Part shown: piece after piece, positions 22,625 through 24,538 of the stretch
Position numbering within the stretch: the first letter of the stretch is position 1
How the letters are laid out: each line of letters begins with the position of its first letter
Source of the DNA: Pseudomonadota bacterium
GTDB lineage: Bacteria; SAR324; XYD2-FULL-50-16; JAHJRI01
Length of the DNA stretch: 24,538 bases
Direction of reading: 5' to 3'
Assembly: GCA_022360105.1 (NCBI GenBank)
Contig: JAKSDL010000184.1
Coordinates: 1-24,538, forward strand
Translations under genes and position numbers: made by a program
Notes under the pieces: generated by a model
What the model saw: the letters and a program-made list of their open reading frames with translations, nothing else
The model's database searches: none
Told to the model about the DNA's origin: nothing

Positions 22625-24538
22625 ATGGAAAATAAACAAAACAAATTGCTGTCCGAGTTTCCTGTGCCAAGCTACGACCAATGGTTGCAACTGGTCGAGA
22701 AACAATTAAAGGGAGCTCCGTTTGAGAAAAAACTCATCACTAAAACAGCTGAAGAAATTGAGATCAAACCGATCTATTTGAAATCCGATCTTCCAAAAGA
22801 ATCATCAAATGATCAGTTGCCGGGATTCTTCCCGTTCACTAGAAGTACAAGCGCTACAGGTTCGGTAAGAGAAGGTTGGAAGGTGTCTCAGCAATACTTT
22901 TATCCGGATTCTGCCTTGTTAAATGATGCTATCCAACAGGATCAGGAAAAAGGACTAGATGCCGTGATGCTGGTGATTGATAAGGCCGGCAAGAAGGGAC
23001 TAGATCCTGATGCTGCGGTTGCTGATGAGATCGGATTGGAAGGATTGTCGCTATGCAGTCGGCAAGATCTTGAGCAGGCATTTCAAGGATTCGATTTTAC
23101 TACCAAATCAATTTTATTGGATAGCGGCCCCTCCGCATTTTCTACATTTGGGCTGTTGGTAGGATATCTCGAATCGCTTGGATTTGATGTAAAACAGCTG
23201 AAAGGTGCTTCCGTATTCGACCCCTTGGCTTATGTTTGCACGAATGGAAGTCTATCCCGATCAACCTCTCACTTCTTTGATGAAATGGTGGGCTTGGTTG
23301 GCTGGACCGATCAATTCACTCCCAATTTCAAAGCTATCGGTATCGATGCTCGCCCTTATGCAGAAGCAGGAGGCAATGCAGTTCAGGAATTAGCCTATGC
23401 CCTGGCAACAGCGGTTGAGTATATTCGGGAATTGAGACAAAGGGGGCTGAATATTGATCAAGCTGCCAGCAGCATGTCGCTGTTTTTGGGAATAGGAGCC
23501 GATTTCTTCACCGAAATTGCCAAACTAAGAGCTGCACGAAGCTTGTGGGCAAGAATGATTTCCGTATTTGGAGGCAATGAAGAGTCTCAAAAATTGACCA
23601 TTCATAGCGCCTCCATTAACTGGAATAAAACGGTGCACGATCCTCATGTGAACATTCTGAGAGCAACCACCGAGGCTTATTCAGGAATACTAGGGGGATG
23701 TGACACGCTTAGCGTGGCTCCGTTTGATCAAGTGTTGGGTCTTCCTGAAGAGGCTTCACGGCGTATCTCACGTAATATTCAGATCATATTGAAAGAAGAA
23801 TGTCATGGCCACAAAGTAATAGATCCCGCGGGAGGAGCATGGTTTGTGGAAGAGCAGACCAAGGAACTGGCTGAAAAAGCCTGGATCCTTTTTCAAGAAA
23901 TGGAAAGAGCAGGAGGATTTCAATCAGCACTTGAAAAAGGGGTGCCACAAAAAGCTATTGAAGACACGGCCGGACAGCGAAAATCGCTGATTGGAAAACG
24001 AAAGAAAGTGATTGTAGGTACGAACATGTTTCCTGACCTTAAGGAACAATCGCCACCTACCAAGAACTTTGTTCAAAATGCTTTTGCAAAAAGACGTGTC
24101 GATCAGGCAAGAATGTGGAAATTCTCGCGGGATCAGGGATCGGGCTGGGCGAGCCTCAAAGATATGAATTTCCAGAGTCCTGAGTTTTTTAATCAGATCA
24201 TAGAGTCCGTGAAAAAAGGACTCACCTTGGGAGAAATTAACTCGATCCTTTCAAAAGACAACAACGAACTGACACTCAACTCCCCTTTAGCAGCGGGAAG
24301 ATTGAGCGACGATTACGAAGAATTAAGAAAAAAAGCAGAAAACCATAAAGCGAAAAACGGATGTTACCCAAAAGTGTTCCTCGTAAACATGGGGCCGTTA
24401 AGACAGCACAAAGCTCGTGCCGACTTTTCAACAGGCTTCTTGCAACCGGGCGGTTTCGAGGTTTTGACCAGCGATGGATTCAATGCTATCGAGGACGCCG
24501 CTGCTGCCGCAGTTGTTTCAAAAGCCAATATCGTGGTA
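22625..24538 (+). CDS. mutA: Methylmalonyl-CoA mutase small (beta) subunit, 3' end cut by the window
   Basis: 638 codons are open from the ATG at 22625 to the last base, so the stop lies beyond. A mutase TIM-barrel region is seen with PFTRSTSATGSVREGWKVSQQY, GIDARPYAEAGGNAVQELAYALA, HPHVNILRATTEAYSGILGGCDT-like sequence and EECHGHKVIDPAGGAWFVE. Near the end it has VNMGPLRQHKARADFSTGFLQ in place of the DxHxxG cobalamin-binding motif, which identifies the non-catalytic small subunit rather than the B12-binding large one. The complex interconverts methylmalonyl-CoA and succinyl-CoA in propionate metabolism. The large subunit (mutB) is expected just past the window. It starts 7 nt after the CoA-transferase beta stop, with only a weak ribosome binding site (TTGAAAC). 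Confidence 0.9.
   Translation, partial: MENKQNKLLSEFPVPSYDQWLQLVEKQLKGAPFEKKLITKTAEEIEIKPIYLKSDLPKESSNDQLPGFFPFTRSTSATGSVREGWKVSQQYFYPDSALLNDAIQQDQEKGLDAVMLVIDKAGKKGLDPDAAVADEIGLEGLSLCSRQDLEQAFQGFDFTTKSILLDSGPSAFSTFGLLVGYLESLGFDVKQLKGASVFDPLAYVCTNGSLSRSTSHFFDEMVGLVGWTDQFTPNFKAIGIDARPYAEAGGNAVQELAYALATAVEYIRELRQRGLNIDQAASSMSLFLGIGADFFTEIAKLRAARSLWARMISVFGGNEESQKLTIHSASINWNKTVHDPHVNILRATTEAYSGILGGCDTLSVAPFDQVLGLPEEASRRISRNIQIILKEECHGHKVIDPAGGAWFVEEQTKELAEKAWILFQEMERAGGFQSALEKGVPQKAIEDTAGQRKSLIGKRKKVIVGTNMFPDLKEQSPPTKNFVQNAFAKRRVDQARMWKFSRDQGSGWASLKDMNFQSPEFFNQIIESVKKGLTLGEINSILSKDNNELTLNSPLAAGRLSDDYEELRKKAENHKAKNGCYPKVFLVNMGPLRQHKARADFSTGFLQPGGFEVLTSDGFNAIEDAAAAAVVSKANIVV

Overview
The window is about 24.5 kb of chromosome-type DNA from a Gram-negative bacterium. 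Support for this comes from fatty-acid oxidation genes, two large membrane sensor kinases, an ilvB preceded by proteobacterial-style leader-peptide attenuation, a Na+/solute symporter with a separate small subunit, and methylmalonyl-CoA mutase. Base composition looks moderately AT-rich and intergenic gaps are long (300-970 bp). A deltaproteobacterial-like or marine lineage such as SAR324 would fit, but the sequence alone does not settle taxonomy. I see no phage, transposon, CRISPR, rRNA or tRNA genes.

Layout. 1-996 (+) is the 3' part of thiI, convergent with ilvB (1029-2783, -). Upstream of ilvB lie two successive Ile/Val/Leu-rich leader peptides. Each is followed, exactly 6 nt after its stop codon, by a strong hairpin and then a T-run, so this looks like a tandem duplicated attenuator. 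A good sigma70-type promoter (3430-3459) sits upstream of both. Next comes a 7TM-DISM/PAS/Hpt/CheA-type kinase (3536-6238, -). A long divergent region (6239-7048) with two perfect inverted repeats leads to a fadN-fadA-like beta-oxidation operon (7049-10707, +) that ends in a hairpin. A decayed fragment of a membrane receptor (about 10876-11169, -) follows.

The right half looks like one functional neighbourhood. It holds a 1169-aa hybrid kinase with double Cache, HAMP, PAS, HisKA, HATPase, receiver and a C-terminal LytTR DNA-binding domain (11782-15291). After it come a two-component Na+/monocarboxylate-type symporter (15991-18427), a very strong terminator, a TPR membrane protein and an orphan receiver protein (18494-19754). 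A glutaconate-type CoA-transferase pair (20726-22617) and the small subunit of methylmalonyl-CoA mutase (22625 to the window end) complete it.

The symporter operon and the CoA-transferase/mutA operon share an ungapped promoter architecture: TTCGTTCC, 16 nt, GGAACAT, 5 nt, TTGTCT, 17 nt, TAGC(A/T)A. The GTTCC/GGAAC pair is an inverted repeat whose centres are two helical turns apart, directly upstream of the -35-like hexamer. A 10-nt match to the distal arm also lies upstream of the kinase-LytTR gene. My working model is a carboxylate sensing, uptake and activation regulon: Cache kinase senses, symporter imports, CoA-transferase activates, and methylmalonyl-CoA mutase feeds central metabolism. 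The shared motif is directly visible. That the LytTR kinase is the regulator, and that the substrate is a short-chain carboxylate, are inferences.
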